Shown here piece after piece: positions 8,605-17,178 of a stretch of DNA of 27,778 bases. The notes below the pieces were generated by a model. The model was not told the DNA's origin and did not search any database. It was given only the letters and a program-made list of their open reading frames with translations. The stretch is from assembly GCA_049515175.1 (NCBI GenBank), contig JBEKUI010000019.1, forward strand, positions 1 through 27,778, read 5' to 3'. A program made the translations under genes and the position numbers. Source of the stretch: JACQNR01 sp049515175. Lineage in GTDB: Bacteria; Acidobacteriota; Terriglobia; UBA7540. Each line of letters starts with the position of its first letter. Position 1 is the stretch's first letter.

Positions 8605-10683
8605 ATGATGACAAAAACCTCGATTCGATTCTTCCTGCTGATTTTGGCCATCGTGCCCGTGGCCCTTGCCAAGCGGCCGATCACCTTCGAAGACCTGACG
8701 AAGATCCAACGAATCTCCGACCCGCAGGTTTCCCCGGACGGCAGGTGGGTCGCCTATGTTCAGGGCGCCGTAGATTTGGAAGCCAACAAGACCATCCGCC
8801 ACCTTTGGCTGGTTCCGACGGAGGGGGGTGAGCCGCGCCAACTAACGCGCGGTGAAGGGTCCGACACGCGCCCCCGCTGGTCGCCGGACGGGAAATCCAT
8901 CGCTTTCATTTCCACGCGGGGCGGGACATCCCAAGTTTGGATTGTGCCGATCGATGGCGGCGAAGCCCGGCAGGTGACCTCCCTTTCGACGGAAGCCGAC
9001 GGCGTGAGCTGGGCATCCAAGGCGAACCTGCTGATCTTTACTTCCAAGGTGTACCTCGACTGCGCCGATGACGCGTGCAACAAGAAGCGCCTCGAGGACC
9101 GCGAGAAAAGCAAGGTGAAAGCGCAGGTCATTGACGAGCTTCTCTTTCGTCATTGGGACGAGTACCGCAACGGCAAATACACGCACACTTTTGTGGTGTC
9201 CCCCGACGGCGGCAAGGCGCGCGACTTGACCCCTGGCGCGGTGGATTCCCCGACCTGGTTCCTGGGCGGGCCGGACGGTTATGCGATCTCACCCGACGGA
9301 AGTGAGATCTGTTTCACCTCCAACCGCATGGCTGGCTCGCGTGTCGCTTGGAGCACTAACAACGATCTTTTCCTCGTCCCCGCGGGCGGAGGTGAGGCGA
9401 AGAACATCACCAAAGATAATCCGGGGTCCGATGCATCGCCGCAGTATTCGCCCGACGGGCGCTACATCGCCTACACCTCGCAGGCGCGCGATGGCTATGA
9501 ATCGGACCTCTTGCGACTGCATGTTTACGATCGCCAGACCGGCCAGGTGAAGGATCTCACGCCGGGCTTCGATCAGTGGGTGAATAGCTTCGCTTGGGCG
9601 CCCGACAGCGACACGATCTATTTCAACGCACCCGAGCGCGGCCGCCAGCCGATCTTCAAGACATCGGTCAGTAATCCGATAGTGGAGGATCTTCTGGGAG
9701 GTATGACGGAAGATTTTCAGGTTTCTCCCGATGCCAAATGGCTGGTATTCACACGGAGCAGCCTTACCGAGCCAGCGGAGGTTTGGCGAGACACTCTTGC
9801 ACTCACCTTAGTCGTGAAGAAAGGTCGAATAGAGAGTCCGCGCAAGCTCTTCCCGCTGGTCGCGAAGGTCACTCATGCCAACGACAGTCTGATGGCCGAA
9901 CTCGACCTGAATCCCGCCGAAGATGTGACCACCAAAGGTGCCTTGGGCGCACAAATTCACAGCCTGCTCGTCAAGCCGCCGGGATTCGACGCGAACAAAA
10001 AGTACCCAGCCATCGTTCTCATTCATGGTGGCCCGCAGAGCGCCTGGGACGATGCCTGGAGTTACCGCTGGAACGCCCAGATGTTTGCCGCGCGCGGTTA
10101 TGTGGTGATAATGACCAATTTCCACGGTTCGACCGGTTACGGCCAGGCGTTCGTCGAGCAGATTTCCGGTGACTGGGGCGGCGCGTGCTATCAGGACATC
10201 ATGTTGGCGACGGACTACCTCGAATCTTTGCCTTATGTCGATAAGACGCGCATCGGCGCGGCAGGCGCTTCGTTCGGCGGCTACATGATCAACTGGGTCG
10301 CCGGCCATACCAATCGATTCAAGGCGCTCGTTTCGCACGACGGTGTTTACGACAGCCACAGTATGTACGGCGAGACCGAAGAAATGTGGTTTGACGCCTG
10401 GGAACACGGCGGCCCGCCGTGGGAAAAGCGCGAGTCTTATGAGAAATCTTCTACGTCCAATTTCGTGCAGAACATCCAGACCCCCATGCTGATCGTCCAT
10501 GGCGAACTCGATTACCGCGTGCCGGTGGGACAAGGAATCCAGCTTTTCCAATCCCTGCAACGGCGCGGTATCCCGTCGCGATTCCTCTACTTTCCCGACG
10601 AGGGCCACTGGGTGCTGAAAGCCCAGAATAGCCAGTTGTGGTACAAGACGGTGCTGGACTGGTTGGATAAGTATTTGAAGTAG
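8605..10683 (+). CDS. Exported S9-family prolyl oligopeptidase-like peptidase
   Basis: A 692-residue serine peptidase of the dipeptidyl-peptidase IV / acylaminoacyl-peptidase group. A signal peptide (residues 1 to about 23, ending ALA) predicts export to the periplasm. It is followed by a WD40-like beta-propeller with repeated SPDG motifs and then an alpha/beta-hydrolase domain. The catalytic triad is visible: Ser556 in GASFGGY, Asp636 in HGELDYRVP, and His668 in DEGHW. The ATG at 8605 is preferred over the upstream ATG at 8536 (which overlaps gnd) because GGGAG lies 9 nt before it and it places the signal peptide at the N-terminus. It may be cotranscribed with gnd (56-nt gap), although a functional link is not evident. 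Exact substrate unknown. Confidence 0.93.
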   Translation: MMTKTSIRFFLLILAIVPVALAKRPITFEDLTKIQRISDPQVSPDGRWVAYVQGAVDLEANKTIRHLWLVPTEGGEPRQLTRGEGSDTRPRWSPDGKSIAFISTRGGTSQVWIVPIDGGEARQVTSLSTEADGVSWASKANLLIFTSKVYLDCADDACNKKRLEDREKSKVKAQVIDELLFRHWDEYRNGKYTHTFVVSPDGGKARDLTPGAVDSPTWFLGGPDGYAISPDGSEICFTSNRMAGSRVAWSTNNDLFLVPAGGGEAKNITKDNPGSDASPQYSPDGRYIAYTSQARDGYESDLLRLHVYDRQTGQVKDLTPGFDQWVNSFAWAPDSDTIYFNAPERGRQPIFKTSVSNPIVEDLLGGMTEDFQVSPDAKWLVFTRSSLTEPAEVWRDTLALTLVVKKGRIESPRKLFPLVAKVTHANDSLMAELDLNPAEDVTTKGALGAQIHSLLVKPPGFDANKKYPAIVLIHGGPQSAWDDAWSYRWNAQMFAARGYVVIMTNFHGSTGYGQAFVEQISGDWGGACYQDIMLATDYLESLPYVDKTRIGAAGASFGGYMINWVAGHTNRFKALVSHDGVYDSHSMYGETEEMWFDAWEHGGPPWEKRESYEKSSTSNFVQNIQTPMLIVHGELDYRVPVGQGIQLFQSLQRRGIPSRFLYFPDEGHWVLKAQNSQLWYKTVLDWLDKYLK

Positions 10684-10745
10684 TCGGCAGTTGGCAGTCG
10701 AGGGTCGAATGAAGCTTGCTCTAGCGGCGTTCTCTGAGCGCCCTG

Positions 10746-10997
10746 ATGAACGCAAGCGGTCAAATGTGGTTTGAACTTCTCACTGAAATCACCGATGCCG
10801 AGACCATAGCGGCAGGCACTTCCATCCGTGAGGTTGCCCGGCTGCGGAGGCGGTACGGGCAAGGCCGCTGGCGAAAGAGAAAAGGCGTTGGCACCGTCCG
10901 CCTGGCTGATGGTACGATATGCAAGGCGGAACTCCATTGGTACGAAGCGCACGGCGTGGGCAAGAAGGAACTGAGAGTCAAGCGCCTCCTCGAATAA
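10746..10997 (+). CDS. Small conserved-looking hypothetical protein
   Basis: An 83-residue basic protein of unknown function. The core from about residue 25 onward (REVARLRRRYGQGRWRKRKG, then a short beta-rich stretch with LADGT and AELHWYEAHGVGKKE) resembles small uncharacterised proteins I recall from other bacteria, often next to a protein like the 77-residue one that follows. The stop is only 4 nt before that next start, so the two are probably cotranscribed and coupled. No convincing Shine-Dalgarno precedes the ATG at 10746; the ATG at 10764 is an alternative. No known enzymatic motif, signal peptide or membrane segment. The pairing recalls toxin-antitoxin organisation but nothing in the sequence proves it. 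Confidence 0.7.
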   Translation: MNASGQMWFELLTEITDAETIAAGTSIREVARLRRRYGQGRWRKRKGVGTVRLADGTICKAELHWYEAHGVGKKELRVKRLLE

Positions 10998-11001
10998 GGC
11001 G

Positions 11002-11235
11002 ATGAAGAAGAACTCGAAGGAAAAGCGGTTCGTCATTTGCGTCCGGAACGAGGGCTACGAGGTTTCCCTGGAGCGCCGCAAGGTATATGAGGTCGTGCCG
11101 GACGCGGCATCGGGACGGCACCACCTGCTCAGAGTCATCGATGAATCGGGCGAAGATTATCTCTACCCCGAGAATTTCTTCCTCTCCATCGGCTTGCCCA
11201 AGACCGTCGAAAAGGCCCTCCTAGCGGTTATGTAA
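11002..11235 (+). CDS. Small conserved-looking hypothetical protein, partner of the preceding gene
   Basis: A 77-residue protein of unknown function that starts 4 nt after the previous stop. It carries FVICVRNEGYEVSLERRKVY, followed by RVIDESGEDYLYPENFF, a pattern I recall from short hypothetical proteins with predicted all-beta folds. No signal peptide, transmembrane segment or catalytic motif. The lysine-rich N-terminus (MKKNSKEK) and the tight spacing suggest coupled expression with the 83-residue gene. Both sit between an exported peptidase and an aminotransferase, with no obvious pathway link. Confidence 0.72.
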   Translation: MKKNSKEKRFVICVRNEGYEVSLERRKVYEVVPDAASGRHHLLRVIDESGEDYLYPENFFLSIGLPKTVEKALLAVM

Positions 11236-11324
11236 AAAGCCGCCTTATTCAGATGCACTGTAGTCGGGGCCTCTCTAACCATGCATGAAATGGAACTGCG
11301 CGGGCAAAGTCCACTGAGGGACAC

Positions 11325-12614
11325 ATGACCAAAGACGAAATCATCCAAAAACATCAAGCGCATTTGTGGAAGTGCACCACAACCTACTACAAAGACCCGC
11401 TGGTGATTGACCACGCCAAGGGGCAGTACATTTATGATATCGAGGGGCGGCAGTATCTCGATTTCCTGGCCGGGATTGTGACCGTCAGCGTGGGGCATTC
11501 GAATCCCAAGGTGACGGAGAAACTCAAGGCCCAAATCGACAGAGTGCAGCACACTTCAACACTTTTCCCAACAGAAGCGATCGTGGCAGTCGCGGAGAAG
11601 GTGGCGCAAATCTCGCCGGGCAATCTCAAGAAGTGTTACTTCACCAACAGTGGCACGGAAGCGAACGAAGTCGCCGTGCTCGCGGCGCGCATGTTCACTG
11701 GCAACTATGAGATGGTGACGCTGCGCCACGGTTACAGCGGCCATTCGCAACTCACCAAGTCGATGACCGGCCTGCACACGTGGCGCAAGGCTGGAGTGAT
11801 TCCCTACGGCATCGTGACCGCACCCGGACCCTACTGCTACCGCTGTCCGTACGGCCTGACGTATCCGAGTTGCGACCTCCACTGCGCGAAAGACATTGAA
11901 GAAGTCATCAAAACCTCGACCGGCGGTGCGGTGGCCGGAATGCTCGCGGAGACCATTCAAGGCCTGGGCGGGTTCATTGTGCCGCCGCCAGGTTATTTCA
12001 AGATTGTCGCCACCATTGTGCGCAACTACGGCGGACTGTTCATCGCCGACGAAGTCCAGACCGCCTGGGGCCGCACCGGCAAGAAATGGTGGGGGATCGA
12101 GCACTGGGAAGTCGAGCCGGACATCATTACCAGCGCCAAGAGCATGGCCAATGGCTTCCCCATCGGCCTGACGCTCACGCGGCCCGAGATCGCCGACGCT
12201 TACAAAGGATTGACAATTTCCACCTTTGGCGGCAATCCCATGGCCTGCGTCGCGGCCAAGGCGACGATTGACCTCATCGAAGAAGATCGCTTGATGGACA
12301 ACGCCCACGAAATGGGCACTCACTTCCGCGCCGGGCTTGAGGCGCTGAAGGAAAAGCACACCATCATCGGCGACGTGCGCGGCATGGGCCTGATGCAGGG
12401 GATCGAGTTGGTCAAAGACCGCAAAACGAAAGAGCCCGGCACCGACCTCGCCGCCAAGTTCATGGAGCGCAGCCGCGCCAACGGCCTGATCGTCGGGCGC
12501 GGCGGGCTCCACGCCAACGTCATCCGCATGTCGCCACCGCTCAATATCGGCAAAGCGGACATTGACGCGGCGCTGGCCATGATCGACAAGAGCCTGGCGG
12601 AAGTCGCGGCGTAA
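11325..12614 (+). CDS. Class III pyridoxal-phosphate aminotransferase
   Basis: A 429-residue cytoplasmic fold-type I, class III (ornithine/4-aminobutyrate-type) aminotransferase. The PLP-binding region is clear: TNSGTEANEVAVLAAR, the DEVQTAWGRTGKKWWG segment with the cofactor-contacting Asp, and Lys272 in SAKSMANG forming the internal aldimine. A cysteine-rich insertion lies at residues 171-187 (C171-x2-C174-x8-C183-x3-C187), as I recall from some beta-alanine / alanine-glyoxylate-type members of this family. GAGGG precedes the ATG at short distance. Candidate substrates are 4-aminobutyrate, beta-alanine or alanine/glyoxylate; the sequence alone does not decide, so no symbol is given. Confidence 0.9.
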   Translation: MTKDEIIQKHQAHLWKCTTTYYKDPLVIDHAKGQYIYDIEGRQYLDFLAGIVTVSVGHSNPKVTEKLKAQIDRVQHTSTLFPTEAIVAVAEKVAQISPGNLKKCYFTNSGTEANEVAVLAARMFTGNYEMVTLRHGYSGHSQLTKSMTGLHTWRKAGVIPYGIVTAPGPYCYRCPYGLTYPSCDLHCAKDIEEVIKTSTGGAVAGMLAETIQGLGGFIVPPPGYFKIVATIVRNYGGLFIADEVQTAWGRTGKKWWGIEHWEVEPDIITSAKSMANGFPIGLTLTRPEIADAYKGLTISTFGGNPMACVAAKATIDLIEEDRLMDNAHEMGTHFRAGLEALKEKHTIIGDVRGMGLMQGIELVKDRKTKEPGTDLAAKFMERSRANGLIVGRGGLHANVIRMSPPLNIGKADIDAALAMIDKSLAEVAA

Positions 12615-12703
12615 TTTCTCATCGGGAATTCATCGTGGCGTTCCGGTGGAACGTCTCGCATTGGGAGACGGCCCACCGGGCCGCCTCAACCTCAGGAGAC
12701 CTC

Positions 12704-14977
12704 ATGCGTCGTTTACTGATTGGGACCTTAACCGCTCTTTGGGCAATTTCCCTTGGGTCAGCAGAAACGGGACCGTCTCAGTCCATCGTGGGTTTTTCCG
12801 ACGAAGCAGCACGCGTCGAGCGCGCCTGGCAAGCCAAATTCATGGCAATTCCCCAACCGGAGAATTTGCGTGATTACATGAAACGGCTTTCCGCTCGGCC
12901 CCATCATGTCGGCACGGCTTACGACAAAGACAACGCGGAGTGGATTCTTGCCAAGTTCAAGGAGTGGGGATTGGACGCGCAGATTGAAACCTTCGATGTT
13001 CTCTTTCCGACTCCCAAGGAACGGCTGGTTGAGATGCTGGAGCCCACGCGCTTTACGGCCAAACAAGCCGAGCCAACCGTGGCCGTCGACCCCACGTCCG
13101 GCCAGCACGACGAGCAACTTCCCATCTACAACGCCTACTCGGCTGATGGCGACGTGACCGGCCCGCTCGTTTATGTGAACTACGGCATTCCGGCGGACTA
13201 CGAACAGCTCCGACGCCTGGGGATCTCCGTGAAAGGCGCGATCGTGATCGCGCGCTACGGCGCTTCCTGGCGCGGGATTAAACCCAAGATCGCAGCGGAG
13301 CATGGCGCGGTCGGCTGCCTCATCTATTCCGATCCCCGTGACGACGGATACTTCCAGGGCGAAGTTTTCCCCGAAGGCCCCTACCGCCCACCCGACGGCG
13401 CCCAACGCGGCAGCGTGATGGACATGACCGTCCATCCCGGCGACCCGCTCACACCCGGCGTGGGAGCCACGAAAGATGCCAAGCGGCTTGCGCTGAGCGA
13501 GGCCAAGTCTCTCACCAAGATTCCAGTCCTTCCGATTTCCTACGCGGACGCTCAGCCGTTGCTCGCCGCTCTCAGGGGTCCGGTGGCGCCGGAACCGTGG
13601 CGCGGCGCGCTCGGCATGACTTATCGAGTGGGTCCGGGGCCGGCCAAGATCCACCTCAAGGTGAAGGCGAACTGGGATATCAAGACGCTCTACGACGTCA
13701 TCGTGCGGATTCCGGGCTCAGCCTTTCCCGACGAGTGGATCGTGCGCGGCAACCATCATGACGCGTGGGTGAATGGCGCTGACGATCCCGTCTCCGCCAT
13801 GTCGGCCGAAATGGAGGAGGCACGAGCGCTTGGCGCCCTGCTCAAGCAAGGCTGGCGCCCGAAACGCACGATCATTTATTGCGCCTGGGACGGCGAGGAG
13901 GAGGGACTGCTCGGCTCGACGGAATGGGCCGAGGCGCATGCCGAGGAGTTGCGCCACAACGCCGTCGCCTACATCAACACTGACTCCAATGGACGCGGCT
14001 ACCTGGAAATGGCAGGTTCGCACAGCCTCGAAACATTCATCAACGAAGTGGCCCGCGACATCACCGACCCGGAAACAAAGCTCTCAGCGTGGAAACGCCT
14101 GCAACTGAAGCACATCGCCGACGCCGGCTCACCCGAAGACCGCGAAGAGATTCGTAAGCGACCTGACTTGCGCATTAGCGCGTTAGGTTCGGGATCCGAC
14201 TACACGCCGTTCCTCCAGCACCTGGGCATCGCTTCACTGAATCTGGGCTACGGTGGCGAAGATGGCAGCGGAATTTATCACTCCATCTACGACGACTACT
14301 ACTGGTACACCCACTTCTCCGACACGGATTTTTCCTACGGCCGAATCCTGGCGCAGACCATCGGCGCAACCGTGATGCGCCTCGCGAGCGCCGAACTGCT
14401 GCCTTACGAGTTCTCGAACTCTGCTGAGACCATCGAGAAATACCTCGGCGAACTCAAGAAACTCCTGACAGCCAAACAAGATGAAATCCGCGAGCGCAAC
14501 CGGCAGATCGACGAAGGCTTGTTCGCCGCCACGGCCGACCCGAAGAAAACCTTCCTCCCGCCGCCGCGCGAAGACATCCCTCCCTACGTGAACTTCGCGC
14601 CGCTCGAGAACGCCGTGGCGCACCTCAAGCGCAGTGCCGCAAGCTACGACAAGGCGCTGGCCAAGGCGCGCGAAAACGGCGGCGCCAAGCTACGCGGCGC
14701 CTCGCTCCAGAAGGTCAATGCCCTCCTGATCGAAAGCGAACGCCGCCTCACTTCCCCGGAAGGCGTGCCCGGGCGGCCGTGGTACCGGCACCAGATCTAT
14801 GCTCCTGGCTACTACACCGGCTACGAAGTGAAAACCATCCCAGGCGTTCGCGAGGCCATCGAGCTGAAACACTGGCCGTTGGCCGAAAGCGAAATCGCGC
14901 GCGTGGCGAAGACCCTGGAATCTGAAGCAGAACTCATCGACGCGGCCGCTGAGGAGCTTGAAAAGGCCGTGCGGTAG
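12704..14977 (+). CDS. Exported M28-family zinc metallopeptidase (glutamate carboxypeptidase II-like)
   Basis: A 757-residue aminopeptidase/carboxypeptidase. Residues 1 to about 20 form a signal peptide; a protease-associated insert domain spans roughly 150-320; the di-zinc M28 core follows; and a C-terminal helical domain like the transferrin-receptor dimerisation domain ends the protein. The five zinc-ligand positions known from the family can be placed: His351 (GNHHDAW), Asp361 (GADDP), Glu399 after the general-base Glu398 (DGEEEGLLGSTEW), Asp427 (NTDSNG) and His526 (YHSIYD). The ATG at 12704 has AGGAG 5 nt upstream and starts the signal peptide, so it is chosen over the earlier in-frame start at 12635. 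Likely periplasmic peptide degradation, in keeping with the nearby S9 peptidase. Confidence 0.94.
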   Translation: MRRLLIGTLTALWAISLGSAETGPSQSIVGFSDEAARVERAWQAKFMAIPQPENLRDYMKRLSARPHHVGTAYDKDNAEWILAKFKEWGLDAQIETFDVLFPTPKERLVEMLEPTRFTAKQAEPTVAVDPTSGQHDEQLPIYNAYSADGDVTGPLVYVNYGIPADYEQLRRLGISVKGAIVIARYGASWRGIKPKIAAEHGAVGCLIYSDPRDDGYFQGEVFPEGPYRPPDGAQRGSVMDMTVHPGDPLTPGVGATKDAKRLALSEAKSLTKIPVLPISYADAQPLLAALRGPVAPEPWRGALGMTYRVGPGPAKIHLKVKANWDIKTLYDVIVRIPGSAFPDEWIVRGNHHDAWVNGADDPVSAMSAEMEEARALGALLKQGWRPKRTIIYCAWDGEEEGLLGSTEWAEAHAEELRHNAVAYINTDSNGRGYLEMAGSHSLETFINEVARDITDPETKLSAWKRLQLKHIADAGSPEDREEIRKRPDLRISALGSGSDYTPFLQHLGIASLNLGYGGEDGSGIYHSIYDDYYWYTHFSDTDFSYGRILAQTIGATVMRLASAELLPYEFSNSAETIEKYLGELKKLLTAKQDEIRERNRQIDEGLFAATADPKKTFLPPPREDIPPYVNFAPLENAVAHLKRSAASYDKALAKARENGGAKLRGASLQKVNALLIESERRLTSPEGVPGRPWYRHQIYAPGYYTGYEVKTIPGVREAIELKHWPLAESEIARVAKTLESEAELIDAAAEELEKAVR

Positions 14978-15090
14978 CGGCGATGTCGTGGTCCCCGCCA
15001 CCCGGGTCTCGACTCATTGACGAGGAGGTCGCCGTTACAGCCCAGCGGCCGGTGTTCTTCGCGCGACGTGGATCGTCCCGTGAGTTGCTC

Positions 15091-15121
15091 TTGACCTTCG
15101 GTCTCACTTCAATCTCATAAT
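15091..15121 (+). promoter_or_regulatory. Candidate promoter for the TonB-type gene
   Basis: TTGACC at 15091-15096 and CATAAT at 15116-15121 are separated by 19 bp in the 259-nt gap between the M28 peptidase and the TonB-type gene. The transcript would carry a leader of roughly 110 nt. The spacing is longer than ideal, and an overlapping TCATAA gives 18 bp. Inference from pattern only. Confidence 0.35.
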
Positions 15122-15236
15122 CACGGAACCTATCTATACCCTCCGGTGTCAATAGTAGTAGCGAAAGCGGCGTAGCCCTGAATCAAGGAAGCATTGGGGG
15201 GGCCGGATCTGCGGGCTTCGCGCTGGAGGTGTGCCT

Positions 15237-16271
15237 ATGTTCGAAGGGACCCTGCTCGAATCTGCACAAGATCGTGTGTCCGGACTAAGCAGCCGACATC
15301 GCATCACGGCGATGCTGGTTGGCTTGGCGGGATTTCTGGTCACTTGGAAGCTCCTTCCAATATTGTTTCTCGCCAGCAGCCCCACGGTCGTCCTCGCGTA
15401 CTCGCTGCTGCTCGGGGCAGGCGCGGCGTTGCACACGCTGATGGCTTGCTACGTCTTCGCCGAAGCGCCGCGCCTGGGGTTCAGGCGATTCCGTTGGCTC
15501 GCTGCGACGGTCTCCACGAGCGTCGTGGGGTTCACAGTGTTTCTGTTTCAGTCCGCGCGCCACACCGGTGAATGGAAACGCGTCACGGTACCGCTGGCGT
15601 CGCTGCTTGAGGTTTTGCTGGTAGGCGTTTTTGTGCTTATTCCGCTCATCCGCACTCAGGCGCTGGGATTGAACGAGTTGGCAAAGGACTTCGAACCGCC
15701 TCTTCCCCCGCCGCCGCGCATTGTGGCGGTCATCCATGAGCTTGCAAGCAAGCCTGCTCCATCGCCGGTTCGAGAGGGCGTGATCATCGCCCCGAAAGTC
15801 ATTCCCGATAAGATTGCGCAGATCGTTGAAGACCCGCCCGGGCCAACTGGCCCCGATATCGGTGTGATCGGCAGTTTCAATTCAGGCGTTGGTATGCCCG
15901 ACGGTGTGCTCAATGGCATTCTGACTACACTCACGAAGGTCGGCCCTCCGCCGCCCGCTCCTACTCAGTCGAAACCAAGACCCATAGTGCGGAAGACGGC
16001 CGGCGTCCAAGCGGCGAAGTTGATTTACAGCCCCAAGCCCGAATATCCGCCGCTGGCGAGGATGGCTCGCATTCAGGGTACGGTGCGACTCGAGGCCGTC
16101 ATCAGCACCGACGGTAGGATTCAGAAGCTACAAGTCCTGAGCGGGCATCCGCTGTTGTTGCAAGCATCGCTCGACGCCGTGGCGCAATGGCGCTATCAGC
16201 CCACGCTGCTGAATGGCGAGCCGGTCGAGGTGCAAACGGAAGTTGATGTCAACTTTGTTCTAGGGGACTGA
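15237..16271 (+). CDS. Multi-span membrane protein with C-terminal TonB energy-transducer domain
   Basis: A 344-residue protein. Four hydrophobic stretches (about 23-46, 50-74, 86-106 and 117-137) form an N-terminal membrane region, then comes a proline-rich periplasmic linker beginning with EPPLPPPP near 153, and a C-terminal TonB domain from about 258 (YSPKPEYPPLARMARIQGTV ... LQASLDAVAQWRYQPTLLNG). TonB proteins normally have a single N-terminal anchor, so the four-span region is unusual; it may be a membrane-integral sensor or an ExbB-like substitute. The ATG at 15237 is chosen because GGAGG lies 7 nt upstream; the in-frame GTG at 15231 would be too close. Possible role: energising an outer-membrane TonB-dependent receptor, none of which is encoded here. 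Confidence 0.85.
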   Translation: MFEGTLLESAQDRVSGLSSRHRITAMLVGLAGFLVTWKLLPILFLASSPTVVLAYSLLLGAGAALHTLMACYVFAEAPRLGFRRFRWLAATVSTSVVGFTVFLFQSARHTGEWKRVTVPLASLLEVLLVGVFVLIPLIRTQALGLNELAKDFEPPLPPPPRIVAVIHELASKPAPSPVREGVIIAPKVIPDKIAQIVEDPPGPTGPDIGVIGSFNSGVGMPDGVLNGILTTLTKVGPPPPAPTQSKPRPIVRKTAGVQAAKLIYSPKPEYPPLARMARIQGTVRLEAVISTDGRIQKLQVLSGHPLLLQASLDAVAQWRYQPTLLNGEPVEVQTEVDVNFVLGD

Positions 16272-16273
16272 CG

Positions 16274-16294
16274 GGCGTTGCTTTGACAAACGCC
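16274..16294. terminator. Weak hairpin between convergent genes
   Basis: GGCGTT (16274-16279) and AACGCC (16289-16294) form a 6-bp stem with a 9-nt loop immediately after the TonB-type stop codon and before the convergent hypothetical gene. No T-tract follows on either strand, so it may only be a weak or factor-dependent end. Confidence 0.2.
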
Positions 16295-16343
16295 GTTCGG
16301 CACTTGGAGTCTTCAGACCGCGCCGCAGAATCAGTTGGCAAGG

Positions 16344-17120
16344 CTATTTCTTCTTCGCCGGATCTCCGGGCTTTGTTTGCGGTTTTGCCGGGGCTGGGGT
16401 TACGGCGGGTGTCGCGCCTGGCTTGCGAACACGTCGCCCCTTAAATTCAGGGACTACGTTATGGATGACCTTGGCTGGCGCACTTTGTCCACGCAGGGCG
16501 GCGCCGAGACGGCTCTCGCAAGCCGCCAGATTCGTTTGGGTGGCATAGGACACCTGATCCTGATTACGGAGCAGGTTCGAGAGGTAGGGTTGCAGAGCCT
16601 GCTGCACATCGAACAGCTGATTGGCCACCTGGCTGAACTGCGCGCCCAGGCTGGCGTTCTCCCGCTGCATGATGAGGCGCGTCACCCCATCGAGTCGCGG
16701 CAGGATGGCGTCAATGGACGCATGAGTCATGTAGCCGAGATACATGCTATCGGGGCGGGCCTCAAACTGTCCCCGCCAGCCTCCCAGCGCTCGCATCTGT
16801 TCTTGCAGGGCACCGAAAGACTCCCCGAAGGATGCGCGCGCTGTTTCAGAGATCTTCCAGCGGTCGGGATGCACCTCAGTGAGAAGGTCGTTGATACGGT
16901 ACTCGGCCAGCCAGAGCCGGTGGAGGAGGTTCTTGACTTGCGCCGCCTCCATCGCGCCTTCGGGTGCGGCCCCCGCCCCGGTCACCGGCGGCGTCTGAGC
17001 TGGCCCGATGTTCTCCGTCTGGACGGGCGCTGCGGGCGCGGGAGGTGTCTGTTGTGCCGCCCCAGCGGGACGCCACGAACTCAACATCAGAGCGATGAGC
17101 AATCTCAAGGCAATTCTCAT
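16344..17120 (-). CDS. Exported hypothetical protein
   Basis: A 258-residue protein of unknown function with a Sec signal peptide (residues 1 to about 21, ending AGA-A), then a low-complexity Pro/Ala/Gln region to about residue 55, a central helical domain with heptad-like stretches (KNLLHRLWLAEYRINDLL; QFSQVANQLFDVQQALQPYL), and a basic, Pro-rich tail ending PGDPAKKK. No catalytic motif is visible. The ATG has GAGG 6 nt upstream. Its upstream region directly abuts the inverted-repeat-bounded GIY-YIG unit, so its native promoter may be displaced or replaced. Periplasmic location is predicted. Confidence 0.8.
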   Translation of the reverse strand: MRIALRLLIALMLSSWRPAGAAQQTPPAPAAPVQTENIGPAQTPPVTGAGAAPEGAMEAAQVKNLLHRLWLAEYRINDLLTEVHPDRWKISETARASFGESFGALQEQMRALGGWRGQFEARPDSMYLGYMTHASIDAILPRLDGVTRLIMQRENASLGAQFSQVANQLFDVQQALQPYLSNLLRNQDQVSYATQTNLAACESRLGAALRGQSAPAKVIHNVVPEFKGRRVRKPGATPAVTPAPAKPQTKPGDPAKKK

Positions 17121-17160
17121 TTTTAACCTCGACGAAGTTTGGGAAGAAGAGGGGCGGGTC

Positions 17161-17178
17161 CTAGTGCCGTTCCAACTT
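17161..17178. repeat. Left terminal inverted repeat of the GIY-YIG unit
   Basis: 18 bp that match 17452-17469 perfectly in inverse orientation. Its first three bases are the TAG stop (minus strand) of the nuclease ORF. Confidence 0.85.

Noticed and set aside
9808..10755. 315-residue minus-strand ORF opposite the S9 peptidase
   Set aside because: Antisense shadow of a gene with an intact catalytic triad; no recognisable motif.
11556..12512. 318-residue minus-strand ORF opposite the aminotransferase
   Set aside because: Antisense shadow of a clear PLP enzyme; no motif or ribosome site that would support it.
12758..13654. 298-residue minus-strand ORF opposite the M28 peptidase
   Set aside because: Antisense shadow in a gene with complete zinc ligands.
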